The notes under the pieces are model-generated. The model saw nothing but the letters and a program-made list of their open reading frames with translations, made no database searches and had not been told where the DNA came from. The position numbers were made by a program, and so were the translations under genes. A stretch of 64,000 nucleotides of DNA from Fimbriimonas sp. (GTDB taxonomy: Bacteria > Armatimonadota > Fimbriimonadia > Fimbriimonadales > Fimbriimonadaceae): the NCBI GenBank assembly GCA_029866005.1, contig JARXAE010000003.1, forward strand, positions 302,895 through 366,894, in the 5' to 3' direction. Shown piece by piece: positions 34,519-44,524 of the stretch; position 1 is the stretch's first letter, and every line of letters begins with the position of its first letter.

Positions 34519-35277
34519 CTACGCCCGGATCATGGTCACCGAACCGTATCGGCGGAACCCGATGCGCTCGTACCACTCAACGAGGGTATCGCCGCACTGC
34601 AAAACGGCATAGCAGTCACGGGCTCCTGCCAGTCCAATTAAGTTGCTCAGCACCGTGCCCCCAACCCCTCGGTGCCTGCGGTCCGGCGCGACGGCGATGT
34701 TGTAAAAGCCGAGCGTATCACGAACCTGTGATACCATCGCGCCTGCTTCAACATTCGCTCCGCGCTGGAACCGAATCAGTTCACACCTTGGTGTTTTCGT
34801 CGTCAAACCGGCAATCATTGTGCTGAATTCATCATCCATCTCAAAGAAGAACTGACGAGCCAAGAAGTACACCAAATCGAATCGGTCAGATGAGTCGCGC
34901 ATGAACTCGAGATCTGGGGAGCTTTTCTGAGGCCGAGGCTTCAGAAACATGAGGTTCAATCGGGACCCGATCGTAAAGCCGGCTCGAGCTGCCATCTCCA
35001 AAACCGCCCCATTATCAGCCGTCGGCAGAACATAGCTCGTAAATGGCCCGTGAATATCCTTTTGCCGCCGGAGATCCAACAGCGACTGAGGAGTTGCTCG
35101 CGCGATTACCGCGACATTTGTCGCCGGGTGCTCAAGTTCCGAAAACCACCCCATCACCCCATCGTCCACGTATCGGGTTGCCCCGCGAGCGCTCTGCGCG
35201 ATGCTAAAGTACGTCTCCGTCATATTGAGACAACATCTCTCGATGATCTCTTGGTCGGTTAAAGGACGGTGCTCCAC
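34519..35277 (-). CDS. GNAT-family acetyltransferase
   Basis: About 252 residues. The C-terminal third is a GNAT fold: FYNIAVAPDRRHRGVGGTVLSNL with the acetyl-CoA motif R-x-x-G-V-G, and a last strand LVEWYERIGFRRYG. The N-terminal 140 residues resemble a degenerate second GNAT half. Substrate unknown. GTG 35277 gives a 19-bp overlap with the upstream hydrolase gene; the longer frame from 35355 would overlap more. Confidence 0.78.
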   Translation of the reverse strand: MEHRPLTDQEIIERCCLNMTETYFSIAQSARGATRYVDDGVMGWFSELEHPATNVAVIARATPQSLLDLRRQKDIHGPFTSYVLPTADNGAVLEMAARAGFTIGSRLNLMFLKPRPQKSSPDLEFMRDSSDRFDLVYFLARQFFFEMDDEFSTMIAGLTTKTPRCELIRFQRGANVEAGAMVSQVRDTLGFYNIAVAPDRRHRGVGGTVLSNLIGLAGARDCYAVLQCGDTLVEWYERIGFRRYGSVTMIRA

Positions 35278-36446
35278 AAAAGGCCAAATCCCACGCGTCG
35301 ATTCGACACCGAAACTCCAACGTTGAGCCCGTTGCCGACCGTGGTCCCAAACCATACTACCGGACTTCTGGGCGTGAGCAAGAAGCTCGCATAACTCTTT
35401 CCCCCTGGATCAAGTTTGAGAATATCGATGCCCGCCACAACGTCAAACCCGCCGGGACTCGACGCCAGTGCCCCAAGTCGAATCGTAGGAGCAATGAACT
35501 TTTTCGGCAGCACGTATTCCTTTTCATCTCGAACCGCCTCGAAAAAGTCAGCTGCCGCCCGAAGCAGCCGACCTTGAACAAAAACTCCCCCGTAATGGCC
35601 GGTGTCAATCTCCAACACCTGGGTCCCCGGCAACTTCGCCACCAGCTGATCAGTACTCTCCGGCGGAACCACTGTGTCAAAGCTCGCTCTAATCACAAGT
35701 GTGCGCCCTGGCTCCTTCCGAGGTAAGTATGAGCCTGGTTCAACTGCCTGAAGCTCCTCTCGTAGGGACCTCTCGGTGTACCCCTTCCTCCGTAGCTCAT
35801 CCTTTATCGGAACGACGCGAGATGACTCCCAAAGCACCTTCGCAAGATCAATCCCACCGAGTAAGAACACCGCGCTCTTAAGCCGAGAATCATTGGCATA
35901 AGAGAGACTGGAAACGATCGCCCCTAGACTCGTTCCATAGATTCCCAGCAATCTTCCGCACTCCGTACGCTGCTCCAAAAAATCCAGAGACCGCCGCACA
36001 TCCATCACCGCCTGGGTCATCGTAGCCTCTAGCTTCTTCGGATCAGGCTGAATCGCAAGCTGACCACTACTATATCCTCGAGGCGTCCGTCCCAAATGAT
36101 ACGGCAAACTTAGGATCGCTGCGCCAATTCCGCGCGCGTTCAAGTCGAGGGCTAACGCCCGCTCAATTCGTAAATTGGAGGCCCCCCAATAGTGCAAAAT
36201 CAACACCATTGCCGGTGGTCGGTCCGACTCTTCGGGAAGGAAGACTCTGAGCTGAACTAGGTCATTCGCCTTTTCGCCTGAAGTAAGTGCACTCGGAAAC
36301 GAGGCGAGGTACTCCAGCTGTCCCGCCGCGGAATTCTGTTGAACCCAGTTAGAAAACCCAACCTTTGGGGTTTCAAAATTCAACTGCCCAACGCAAAGTT
36401 GAACAAGAATTGCGAATATCAGCGCAACAACAGTACGGAGCCCCAT
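35259..36446 (-). CDS. Exported alpha/beta-hydrolase
   Basis: 395 residues with a signal peptide (MGLRTVVALIFAILVQLCVG). Alpha/beta-hydrolase core: HYWGA region for the oxyanion hole, nucleophile elbow GTSLGA, acid in RASFDTVVP and His in DTGHYG. The last about 90 residues are beta-rich with repeated G-V/V-G patterns, unlike simple hydrolases. An esterase or acyl hydrolase acting in the periplasm is likely; substrate unknown. Divergent from the histidine kinase. Confidence 0.82.
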   Translation of the reverse strand: MGLRTVVALIFAILVQLCVGQLNFETPKVGFSNWVQQNSAAGQLEYLASFPSALTSGEKANDLVQLRVFLPEESDRPPAMVLILHYWGASNLRIERALALDLNARGIGAAILSLPYHLGRTPRGYSSGQLAIQPDPKKLEATMTQAVMDVRRSLDFLEQRTECGRLLGIYGTSLGAIVSSLSYANDSRLKSAVFLLGGIDLAKVLWESSRVVPIKDELRRKGYTERSLREELQAVEPGSYLPRKEPGRTLVIRASFDTVVPPESTDQLVAKLPGTQVLEIDTGHYGGVFVQGRLLRAAADFFEAVRDEKEYVLPKKFIAPTIRLGALASSPGGFDVVAGIDILKLDPGGKSYASFLLTPRSPVVWFGTTVGNGLNVGVSVSNRRVGFGLLWSTVL

Positions 36447-36509
36447 TCGTTGGAGTCTACTTGCAAAGTTTTACTGAGGAGTAGCCTGCGATCTGCCCTC
36501 TGTAACTCC

Positions 36510-36531
36510 AATAACCATAACAGAGGTTATT
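36510..36531 (+). promoter_or_regulatory. Hairpin overlapping the ribosome binding site of the histidine kinase
   Basis: Inverted repeat AATAACC/GGTTATT with an eight-base loop. The AGAGG ribosome binding site (36522-36526) lies partly in the loop and 3' arm, three bases before the preferred TTG start, so folding would hide it. Confidence 0.45.
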
Positions 36532-36533
36532 CG

Positions 36534-39008
36534 TTGTCAATAAAAGGGATTAGGGTTTTTCGGGCAATGCAGGGGTTCTTCTCGTCGGTTGCGGCTTTCA
36601 CAGTCGGAGCCGCGGTGATTGGCTCGCTCTTGACCGTTTCCCTTTACAACCGCTACCAGGGCGAAATCCAAAGCATCCTTCGTGTTTATAAGCTTGAAGA
36701 GTCCGATAAAGTCAAACTTGAGAAGGTCAAGGTTGAATCAGCCTTCCAGGCGTTGCGAGGCACACTTGTCGCCGCAGCTAACTCCCCGGAGATGAGAAAA
36801 GCGATTGCCGAGCCCGGCTCGAATTCAATCCAACTTGCCGGAAGATTCATACCGATGTTTTCCGGACTTGGTGCTAAAGGTCTCTACCTAGTGACGCCAG
36901 GGGCATCTGAGCCGATCATCCAACGGATCGTCAGTCAAGGTGAACAGCTACCTGGAGAAGAGTCTGACCTAACGAATCTCCTCCGGCAGGAGCAAGCGAG
37001 TTACCCAACCATCTCAAGAGTTTGGCTCCAAGACTATCCCGCCGCGGTTACCAGTCTCTCTGCAACCGTGGATCCTAAGGTGACCTTGTCCGGTTCGGTC
37101 CAGCAGTTCGTCTACGCCATTCCTGTCTTCAATGTCGACGGAACTTTCGGCGGCGTTCTGGGTGCCTGTCTTGATTCTTCATTTCTATCAACGAAGCTCT
37201 CAAATTCAGATAGAGCCATCGTAGAGAAGAACAAGCGATTTGTAGCCTATCCGGCCGGCTTTGGAACCGTCGAATCATTCTGGCCGGATGTCCAGCGAGG
37301 TAAGGCATCTGAGTCAGTCATGTACTGCCAGGTGGTCGGTCTCGACTTTGCTGACAACAACGGAAAGTGGCTCCTTTGGACTGCCAAGTTTGACGCAGAC
37401 TTCTGGTCACGCTCAGACGTTGGAGTCCTGAAGCTGAATCTCGTCACATCCTGTATGATGACCTGGGCCCTCCTCAGCATCGGAATTCTTCTAGTCTGGA
37501 AGATCCGGCGGAAACAGGAAAGTCGATTCCAGGGTCTACTGCGAAACTCGAGTGAAATCATCCTCCTTTGCGATGAACGCGGCGAAATCAACCAAATCGG
37601 CGGAAACACTCGACAACTTATTGGCTGGAAACCCGAGCAACTCTCTGGAGTCAATCTCTCACTCTTTCTCTCTGCGGAGACAAGAAAAGATCTGGCCGAC
37701 CTCTTAGATTCTGTCAAACGAACTCCCCACGCAACAGGATCTGTGCAAGTTCAGGTCGAAAAGCATGACAAAACGCTCCGATGGCACGAGCTCGTCGCCA
37801 CCAATTTGCGCCACGACTCGGAGGTTGACGGAATTGTCATCACCCTCCGCAACATCGAAGCTCAAAAAGCCGGCGAATTGATGCTGATCCACGCCAAAGA
37901 ATCTGCCGAACGAGCAAACGTTGCGAAGAGCGAGTTCCTGAGCCGAATCAGCCACGAACTTCGAACTCCACTCAACGCAATTCTCGGATTCAGTCAGCTT
38001 CTCCAAATGAGCGAACTTGAAGAACACGACCGGGAAAGCGTTGATCAGGTCCTTAAGAGTGGGCGCCATTTGCTGGGGCTCATTAACGACATCCTTGACA
38101 TTAGTCGCATCGAAACCAACAACATTTCGGTTTCTAAGGAGCCAGTACTGGTGTCCGAGTTGGTTGAGGACTGCATGAGCAACATCCAACTACTGGCCCA
38201 GAGCCGGGGAATCGAAATCGAGCTGAAAATCCCTCAAGACGTCTACTTCCGTGCTGATCGTCAGCGAATCGCCCAAGTCGTCATCAACCTGCTCTCAAAC
38301 GCCGTCAAGTACAACCGAGAGGGCGGCAAAGTTTTTGTTGAAGTCACGAAGACCCAATCTGACGTGTACCTTTCCGTTTCCGATACCGGAAACGGCATTG
38401 CCGATGAGCTTCTCCCTAGACTCTTCACCCCATTCGACCGACTGGGAGCCGATCGCAGCCGGGTTGAAGGAACAGGCCTCGGTCTCTCCCTCAGCAAGAC
38501 CTTGATAGAAGCAATGGAAGGCCGCATCAACGTACTTTCCAAGGTAGGCGAAGGCACAACCTTCGTCGTAGCCCTTCCAGCGGCAACACCGCGAAATGGA
38601 GTAGCCCTCAAGTTGGTCAACGGAATCGACGAAAATGAAATTCGAGTTCTCTACATCGAAGACAACGAGGTCAACATTGACCTCATGCGGAAGGTCTTTT
38701 CAAGTTATAGGAGTATTAAACTTCTTGAGGCCCGTGAAGGATGGCTGGGTATCGGTGTCGCTCGTGAGCAAGTCCCCGACCTCATCCTGCTTGACAATAA
38801 CTTGCCCGATATCGACGCGGTGAAAGTGATTGAAGAGCTTCGTTCAAATCCGGTAACACGAAACATAGACATTTTCGTGATTAGCGCCGATACTACATCA
38901 GAGCGGATTGCGGCTTGCCTTAATGCGGGTGCCCGACAATTCATCCAGAAGCCGATTGATGTCAACAATCTCCTCTCTGCCCTTGAGCAAAACCTGAAGG
39001 CAGCCTAA
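36534..39008 (+). CDS. Hybrid sensor histidine kinase
   Basis: About 824 residues. Membrane helix (about 15-35), extracytoplasmic Cache-like sensor (about 40-295), second helix (about 302-322), PAS domain (about 335-455), HisKA with phosphorylated His474 in [12 protein letters not shown], HATPase ([26 protein letters not shown]), and a C-terminal receiver with Asp754 in LLDNNLP. TTG 36534 is chosen because AGAGG lies seven bases upstream and it gives a basic cytoplasmic N-terminus; ATG 36567 is the alternative. It is 4 bp from the HD-GYP regulator, its likely partner. Confidence 0.92.
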   Translation: MSIKGIRVFRAMQGFFSSVAAFTVGAAVIGSLLTVSLYNRYQGEIQSILRVYKLEESDKVKLEKVKVESAFQALRGTLVAAANSPEMRKAIAEPGSNSIQLAGRFIPMFSGLGAKGLYLVTPGASEPIIQRIVSQGEQLPGEESDLTNLLRQEQASYPTISRVWLQDYPAAVTSLSATVDPKVTLSGSVQQFVYAIPVFNVDGTFGGVLGACLDSSFLSTKLSNSDRAIVEKNKRFVAYPAGFGTVESFWPDVQRGKASESVMYCQVVGLDFADNNGKWLLWTAKFDADFWSRSDVGVLKLNLVTSCMMTWALLSIGILLVWKIRRKQESRFQGLLRNSSEIILLCDERGEINQIGGNTRQLIGWKPEQLSGVNLSLFLSAETRKDLADLLDSVKRTPHATGSVQVQVEKHDKTLRWHELVATNLRHDSEVDGIVITLRNIEAQKAGELMLIHAKESAERANVAKSEFLSRISHELRTPLNAILGFSQLLQMSELEEHDRESVDQVLKSGRHLLGLINDILDISRIETNNISVSKEPVLVSELVEDCMSNIQLLAQSRGIEIELKIPQDVYFRADRQRIAQVVINLLSNAVKYNREGGKVFVEVTKTQSDVYLSVSDTGNGIADELLPRLFTPFDRLGADRSRVEGTGLGLSLSKTLIEAMEGRINVLSKVGEGTTFVVALPAATPRNGVALKLVNGIDENEIRVLYIEDNEVNIDLMRKVFSSYRSIKLLEAREGWLGIGVAREQVPDLILLDNNLPDIDAVKVIEELRSNPVTRNIDIFVISADTTSERIAACLNAGARQFIQKPIDVNNLLSALEQNLKAA

Positions 39009-39012
39009 TCTA

Positions 39013-40071
39013 ATGGAAACCACAACCCTCTTCAACCTGAACATTGTCGTCGTCGATGATGAGCCGGCAAACGTACTGCTGCTTCGGCGCGTGCTGGAAC
39101 AGATTGGGTTTTCTAATGTGACTGGCTTCACGAACCCGATTGAGGGATGGAGCTATCTAGAGCAACACGGTGCTGACTTGCTCCTCCTCGACCTCCAGAT
39201 GCCGATTATGGATGGTTTCGAAATCCTTGAAAAGCTACAAGCTCGTGGCGCAGAGCATAACTTTATCCCCGTCATGGTGCTTACCGCGGACGCCACCCCA
39301 AACGCAAAGCGGCAGGCTCTCTCCCTCGGAGCCAATGACTTCCTAACAAAGCCTTTCGAAGCCTTCGAAGCAGGGCTACGCGTAAAGAATCTGCTTCGGA
39401 TGAGATCGCTTTACACCAACCTAAACGACGAAAAATCGACACTTGAAGAAAAGGTGGAAGAGCGGACGGAAGCCATCAAGAAGACTCAACTCGAGATCGT
39501 TGAACGCCTGGGACTTGCCACCGAATTCCGCGATGACAACACGAAAGAGCACGTCACTCGAGTCGGTGAACTGGCCGGAAAAATCGCGGCGATGCTCGGT
39601 CTAACTCCCGAATTTGTCGCAACGATTCGCTACTCGGCACTCCTTCACGATGTGGGTAAGATCGGCATCTCTGACACTATCCTGCTCAAGCCCGGCAAAC
39701 TTACGGACGAAGAGTACGAGACGATGAAACAGCACACGAAAATTGGTGCCCAGATTCTGAGCGGAAGCAAGAGCGAAATTCTCTCCATGGCCGAAGAAAT
39801 CGCTATCACTCACCACGAGCGTTGGGATGGCCGCGGCTATCCTAACCGAATCGCTGGAACAGATATTCCGCTCTCCGGTCGAATCGTTGCCGTTGTAGAC
39901 GTGTTCGACGCTCTCACCAACGAGCGCGCGTACAAACAAGCGTGGCCCGTGCAGGACGCACTCGCGGAGATTGAACGCAACTCTGGAACCCAGTTCGACC
40001 CGATGGTCGTTGATGCCCTTCTGCAACTCTTCCCTTGGTATCAACGCCAAGATCAGAAGAAAGCTGCTTGA
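39013..40071 (+). CDS. HD-GYP response regulator (cyclic-di-GMP phosphodiesterase type)
   Basis: 352 residues: receiver (1-125) with phospho-acceptor Asp60 in LLLLDLQMP and Lys in FLTKPF; coiled-coil linker (135-165); HD-GYP domain (165-345) with [20 protein letters not shown] and [16 protein letters not shown] proteins hydrolyse c-di-GMP; the GYP motif is intact. Like RpfG, it probably lowers c-di-GMP when the upstream kinase senses its ligand. Confidence 0.95.
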   Translation: METTTLFNLNIVVVDDEPANVLLLRRVLEQIGFSNVTGFTNPIEGWSYLEQHGADLLLLDLQMPIMDGFEILEKLQARGAEHNFIPVMVLTADATPNAKRQALSLGANDFLTKPFEAFEAGLRVKNLLRMRSLYTNLNDEKSTLEEKVEERTEAIKKTQLEIVERLGLATEFRDDNTKEHVTRVGELAGKIAAMLGLTPEFVATIRYSALLHDVGKIGISDTILLKPGKLTDEEYETMKQHTKIGAQILSGSKSEILSMAEEIAITHHERWDGRGYPNRIAGTDIPLSGRIVAVVDVFDALTNERAYKQAWPVQDALAEIERNSGTQFDPMVVDALLQLFPWYQRQDQKKAA

Positions 40072-40086
40072 CAAAAAGCAATCGAC

Positions 40087-42405
40087 TTAAGCGCCATACG
40101 GGACCCAAACGTTCTTTACCTGCGTCGCCCGGCGTAAGAACTCTTTGGCGGGCGAGCCGAACCAATCGATGGTTCCGTCCGGCATTGTCCAAGTCTGCTT
40201 CAGATTCCCCGCTGAAAGCTTTTGGATTCGCTGGCCACCCTCAACCGAGCCAAAGTGCCAAACCGAACTCAGCCCCAAGTGATCCCCGAGTGTCGGCTCC
40301 AGTTCGGAATAAACCCCTGTCAGCACGTTCCAAACCCCCGCTGGCACATCGCTCGCCTCAATTATCCTTACTAGCTCCAACGCCGCCAACGGAGCCTTCT
40401 CTGAAGCGACGGCTACGACCGGCGAACCCATCGCGATCAGAGGCAAACAAGCCCCCAAGAATCCCGCTAGGCTCGGCGCGGTAGGCGCGAATACTCCGCA
40501 AGCTCCCAACGGCTCGTTCCGCGTGTAAACAAGCCCGCGCATCGGAGCCTGATGAACCTGCCCATCGAACTTATCCGCCCAGGCGGCATAGTGCAAAATC
40601 GTCGCCACCGAGGCTTCAAACTCCGCCGAAGCATCCTCTGAGCCGCCCTGAGCTAATGCCGAAATCATCGCCTCTCGTCCTGCCGTCAGGTTCTCGGCAA
40701 GGTGGTAGAGAATCTGACTTCTCAAGAATCCAGTAGCTGAACCCCAGCTCTGAGCCGCTCCCTCCGCCGCCTCGACAGCATTCCGAACGTCCTTCCGATT
40801 CGCCCGAGCAAACTCCCCGCCAATCGCTTGGAACGAGAATCCGCCGTCGGGCCGAATCTGCTTTCCACTTACGTACAACTTATGCGTGCGATCAAGCCCA
40901 GGCGAAGCGGCATCTGCGGACGACTTAAGGGCGAAGACAGATAATTGTGGAGCGAGCTTCAAGTATTCATAAAGACCTTCGCGGCCTCCTTCACGCCCAT
41001 ACCCACTTTCGCGATACCCGCCAAATCCCGCGCTCGCGTCAAACTGATTGGTGCAATTCACCCAAACCGTTCCTGCCTTAATCTGTGCTGCGATGTCGTG
41101 CGCCACATCTAAGTTCTGAGTCCAAACACTACTCGCCAGCCCGTAAGGCGTATTATTCGCCAACGCGACGGCCTCCGCCGGGGTTCGGAAAGTCATCGCC
41201 ACCAAAACCGGCCCAAAAATCTCCACTTGTGAAACCGTCGAAGCTGGCTCTACGTCCGTCAGCAATGTAGGAGGATAGAACCATCCCGCCGTAGGCATCT
41301 CGCAAGTTGGTTGAAACTTTGTCGCTCCCTCCTGCACTCCCTGCTCGACTAACTGGGTAATCCGGTCGAGTTGAGTCCTATCAACAATCGCCCCGATATC
41401 GACAACCTTATCCAGCGGATTACCGACCCGCAACTTCGCCATCCGGGTCCGGATCTTCGCGTAAGCCTTCTCCGCAATCGATTCCTGGACCAACAGCCGA
41501 GAGCCGGCACAGCAAACCTGGCCCTGGTTGAACCAAATGGCGTCTACCAATCCCTCGACCGCCGAGTCCAAATCGGCATCATCGAACACGATGTAAGGCG
41601 ACTTCCCGCCGAGTTCCAACGACAACTTCTTGTCCGTCTCTGCCGTCACTTGCCGCAAAATCCGCCCAACTTCGGTCGAGCCGGTAAACGCCAGCTTATG
41701 AATTCCTGGGTGCGCCACAATCGCCTTCCCGGTCTCCCCATCGCCCGTCACGATGTTCACAACCCCCGCCGGAATCCCGACTTGATCGCAAATCTCCGCA
41801 AACAGCAATGCCGTCAACGAAGTGAACTCCGCCGGCTTCAAAATAACCGTATTCCCCATCGCCAGCGCCGGTGCAATCTTCCATGCCAGCATCAAAAGCG
41901 GGAAGTTCCAAGGAATAATCTGCCCGCAAACCCCCACCGGCTGGTAATCCGGAAACTCCGATTCCATGAGTGGTGCCCAGCCGGCGTGGTAGTAAAAATG
42001 CCGCGCAACCAGTGGGATATCCAGATCCCGGGTTTCTCGAATGGGCTTCCCATTATCAAGGGTTTCCAACACCGCAAACAGCCGCGAGTGCTTCTGAATC
42101 TGCCGCGCAATGGCATAAAGCTTTTGCTGGCGCAAGGTTGGGTTCGCCGCCCATTCCGCCTGCGCCGCCGAAGCCGCCTCAACCGCATCATCAATCACGG
42201 AAGCCGAAGCCTGCGTAATCTGAGCAATTTCCTCCCCTGTGGCCGGGTTCACCGAGGCAAAGTGAGCTGACCCGTCAACCCAAGCCCCGCCCACATAAAC
42301 CCCAAACTTCCGACCATGAGCGTCGAGCCACTCATTGACCAGCTTCGCGTCCTCCGGCGCTGGACCGTATTCCATCGTCTCCAAAATCTCAGTTACCTTG
42401 CTCAT
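40087..42405 (-). CDS. Double aldehyde dehydrogenase
   Basis: 772 residues. The first about 490 are a complete ALDH: LELGGKSPYIVFDD with the general-base Glu, catalytic Cys in NQGQVCCAGSR, and GYGREGG. The last about 270 repeat only the N-terminal NAD-binding part of an ALDH (FQAIGGEFARANRKDV, LGACGVFAPTAPSLAGFLGA) with no second catalytic Cys. ALDHs of this kind are known next to deoC, probably oxidising acetaldehyde released by DeoC. Its ATG follows the deoC stop directly (TAA-ATG). Confidence 0.93.
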   Translation of the reverse strand: MSKVTEILETMEYGPAPEDAKLVNEWLDAHGRKFGVYVGGAWVDGSAHFASVNPATGEEIAQITQASASVIDDAVEAASAAQAEWAANPTLRQQKLYAIARQIQKHSRLFAVLETLDNGKPIRETRDLDIPLVARHFYYHAGWAPLMESEFPDYQPVGVCGQIIPWNFPLLMLAWKIAPALAMGNTVILKPAEFTSLTALLFAEICDQVGIPAGVVNIVTGDGETGKAIVAHPGIHKLAFTGSTEVGRILRQVTAETDKKLSLELGGKSPYIVFDDADLDSAVEGLVDAIWFNQGQVCCAGSRLLVQESIAEKAYAKIRTRMAKLRVGNPLDKVVDIGAIVDRTQLDRITQLVEQGVQEGATKFQPTCEMPTAGWFYPPTLLTDVEPASTVSQVEIFGPVLVAMTFRTPAEAVALANNTPYGLASSVWTQNLDVAHDIAAQIKAGTVWVNCTNQFDASAGFGGYRESGYGREGGREGLYEYLKLAPQLSVFALKSSADAASPGLDRTHKLYVSGKQIRPDGGFSFQAIGGEFARANRKDVRNAVEAAEGAAQSWGSATGFLRSQILYHLAENLTAGREAMISALAQGGSEDASAEFEASVATILHYAAWADKFDGQVHQAPMRGLVYTRNEPLGACGVFAPTAPSLAGFLGACLPLIAMGSPVVAVASEKAPLAALELVRIIEASDVPAGVWNVLTGVYSELEPTLGDHLGLSSVWHFGSVEGGQRIQKLSAGNLKQTWTMPDGTIDWFGSPAKEFLRRATQVKNVWVPYGA

Positions 42406-43377
42406 TTAGCCCATCGCATGGCGATTAAACGCCGAATACCGCCCTGTCAAATAGTGCTCCAGCTGCCGCTCAATATCCGCCAATAACGTGCTCGCCCCGA
42501 GCCGGAAAAGAGAAGGCGACAACCAAGCATCCCCCAACTCCTCCTTCATCAGCATCAAGAAGTCCAGCGACTGCTTAGCTGTTCGAATCCCGCCCGCTGG
42601 CTTGTAGCCGACCTTCACCCGGGCCATCTCCTCGTATTCACGAATCGCACGAACCATGACTAGCGAGACCGGCAGAGTCGCGTTAACCGGCTCTTTGCCC
42701 GTCGAGGTTTTGATGAAATCCGCTCCGGCCATCATGCAAACCGCGCTTGCTCGTGCGACATTGGTTAAAGTCCCCAGCTCGCCCGTCGCCAAAATCGCCT
42801 TCACATGAGCCTCTCCGCAAGCCTCGCGGAACTGCCGGATCTCCTCGTAAAGCGCCTCCCAGTCCCCCCGCAGCGCGTGCGCCCGAGTGATGACAATATC
42901 GATCTCGTCCGCCCCCGCAGCTACGCTTGCCTTGATCTCGTGAATTCGTTCCCGAAACGGTGAGAGTCCGTGGGGAAACCCGGTCGAAACTGCCGCCACC
43001 GGAATTCCCGTCCCCTCTAAATTCCGAACGCAGTCCTCGACGTACTGGTGATAAACACAAACCGCTCCAGTGTGCAAGCTCTCCAGTCCGAGAGAGTTAA
43101 GCATCTCCGCTGACAACGGCTGCTTCGCCTTGGCGCAAAGCCGGTGCACATTCCCCGGCGTATCGTCTCCACCCAGCGTGGTCAAATCCATGCACTGGAT
43201 CGCCCGCAACAACCAAGCCGCCTGCCACTCTTTTTTGACCGTCCGTCGTCCGCCGAGGGTCGCGGCACGCCGCTCAATCGCACTCCGGTTCGCTGTAAAC
43301 GACTCGACCCACTCAAGGTCTAACGGCATTCCGGGGTTTCGTTTGTGTGTTGCCGCCGCCGCTCCGGAGGTAATCAT
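42406..43377 (-). CDS. deoC: Deoxyribose-phosphate aldolase
   Basis: 323 residues; splits 2-deoxyribose 5-phosphate into glyceraldehyde 3-phosphate and acetaldehyde. TIM-barrel motifs: LTTLGGDDT at the N-terminus, EIDIVI, the Schiff-base Lys in DFIKTSTGKE (about K220) and GYKPAGGIRT. Longer than bacterial DeoC (about 220-260) by an N-terminal extension of some 60 residues, as in the eukaryote-like branch. Acetaldehyde should pass to the adjacent ALDH. Confidence 0.95.
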   Translation of the reverse strand: MITSGAAAATHKRNPGMPLDLEWVESFTANRSAIERRAATLGGRRTVKKEWQAAWLLRAIQCMDLTTLGGDDTPGNVHRLCAKAKQPLSAEMLNSLGLESLHTGAVCVYHQYVEDCVRNLEGTGIPVAAVSTGFPHGLSPFRERIHEIKASVAAGADEIDIVITRAHALRGDWEALYEEIRQFREACGEAHVKAILATGELGTLTNVARASAVCMMAGADFIKTSTGKEPVNATLPVSLVMVRAIREYEEMARVKVGYKPAGGIRTAKQSLDFLMLMKEELGDAWLSPSLFRLGASTLLADIERQLEHYLTGRYSAFNRHAMG

Positions 43378-43459
43378 GCTAACAGTTTACAGCACGCACA
43401 TTTGGAGTGCGGGAACTCGTTCCCGCTTTGGATCAGCAGCGACTCGTCGCGGCCAAAAT

Positions 43460-43495
43460 GAGCAAAAACGATGGGGGCGACAAGTCGCCCCCATC
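43460..43495 (-). terminator. Rho-independent terminator of the sigma/anti-sigma operon
   Basis: 12-bp stem GATGGGGGCGAC/GTCGCCCCCATC (43470-43495) followed on the minus strand by GTTTTTGCTCATTTT. A second palindrome, GCGCTAG/CTAGCGC (43500-43517), sits between it and the stop codon. Confidence 0.85.
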
Positions 43496-43525
43496 CACAG
43501 CGCTAGCGAGCTAGCGCGCTCCATA

Positions 43526-44524
43526 TTACGGTCGAGCGCCGTAGGTGTAAACGTCTTCGATCTTCATGCCCATGCCATCCATTCCCTTGAACACAAGGTA
43601 CTTCGGCAGTGCCGAAGCCGGATCAACATACAGCTCAACCGGAGTGAAGTCACCGCCGACCTTTAGCCCGAACTTGTCCAGCTTCTCACCCTTGTACGAA
43701 ACTCCCCGGGCGATGTTCCAGCGCGATTCTTCGGCGAGAAGGTCGGTCAAGTACTCCGAAGGAGTTTGACCAGACTGCAGAATCATCGGCTTACCGTTCT
43801 TGGTGCCAAGCGAAGCAATGACCATCGTGTTGGCTTCCCGCTTCAGCGTCGAACCCTTGGGCAAATCTCCGATGATCCCAACTCCTCCAACCACCTTCGG
43901 TCCGTCGAGATTGATTTTGATCTTGTCTCGAATCTCCTTGGGTAGCTCGTTGAGGTCCTTGACTTCTTTGCCGTTGACCTTGATGGACTTGGTCTCCTTC
44001 CCGTTGATAGACTTAACGTCGACCTCAATCTTGCCGCCAGAAACCTTCATTCCGTTGTGTGCACCTTTCGGGACAACCGACAACCCGCCGCTGATGCCGG
44101 AACCTGTAACCGTTACCGCTCCATCCTTACCCATCAACGTCTTGAAGTGGACATCCTGATCCACCAGGTTCCCCTTGGAGTCGACGAATTTCGTCGTCTT
44201 CTTGTCACCTTCAACCGTGGTGACCGACTGCATCCGCCGCTCGGAGCCTTCGCCCACGAACGACTGGATCGTGTAGTTCATTGCATTCTTAAGGGCCGCT
44301 GCAACTCGCGAAGGAGTCGCCGCAACCGCCTTAGGCTGCATCAGCATCACGCCGGCAATCAGGGCGACGGCAGTAACAAGTGTAGGAAGAGTAGCTTTGC
44401 GCAGAGTGTTCATTTTTTGACCTTTTGTCCGAGTAAGGGAATAGATCAACTCGCCCTTGGCACCCTCTCGCGGCATCTCGGCGCGCAAGTGTTCGACTTC
44501 GTTTTGAATGTTATTTGGGTTCAT
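43526..44524 (-). CDS. Membrane-anchored sigma-factor partner (putative anti-sigma factor)
   Basis: 332 residues: cytoplasmic N-terminus (about 1-40), one membrane helix (TLVTAVALIAGVMLMQP), and a large outer domain rich in beta strands that resembles LolA/RseB-like folds (YTIQSFVGEGSERRMQSV, DPASALPKYLVFKG). No zinc-binding HxxxCxxC motif is present, so it is not a ZAS anti-sigma factor. Role as regulator of the upstream ECF sigma factor is inferred from a 14-bp gene overlap and topology; an alternative is a sigma-regulated envelope lipoprotein sensor. Confidence 0.72.
   Translation of the reverse strand: MNPNNIQNEVEHLRAEMPREGAKGELIYSLTRTKGQKMNTLRKATLPTLVTAVALIAGVMLMQPKAVAATPSRVAAALKNAMNYTIQSFVGEGSERRMQSVTTVEGDKKTTKFVDSKGNLVDQDVHFKTLMGKDGAVTVTGSGISGGLSVVPKGAHNGMKVSGGKIEVDVKSINGKETKSIKVNGKEVKDLNELPKEIRDKIKINLDGPKVVGGVGIIGDLPKGSTLKREANTMVIASLGTKNGKPMILQSGQTPSEYLTDLLAEESRWNIARGVSYKGEKLDKFGLKVGGDFTPVELYVDPASALPKYLVFKGMDGMGMKIEDVYTYGARP

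Noticed and set aside
35277..35355. Longer start for the GNAT gene
   Set aside because: Would overlap the upstream hydrolase by nearly 100 bp; the N-terminal extension is that gene's shadow.
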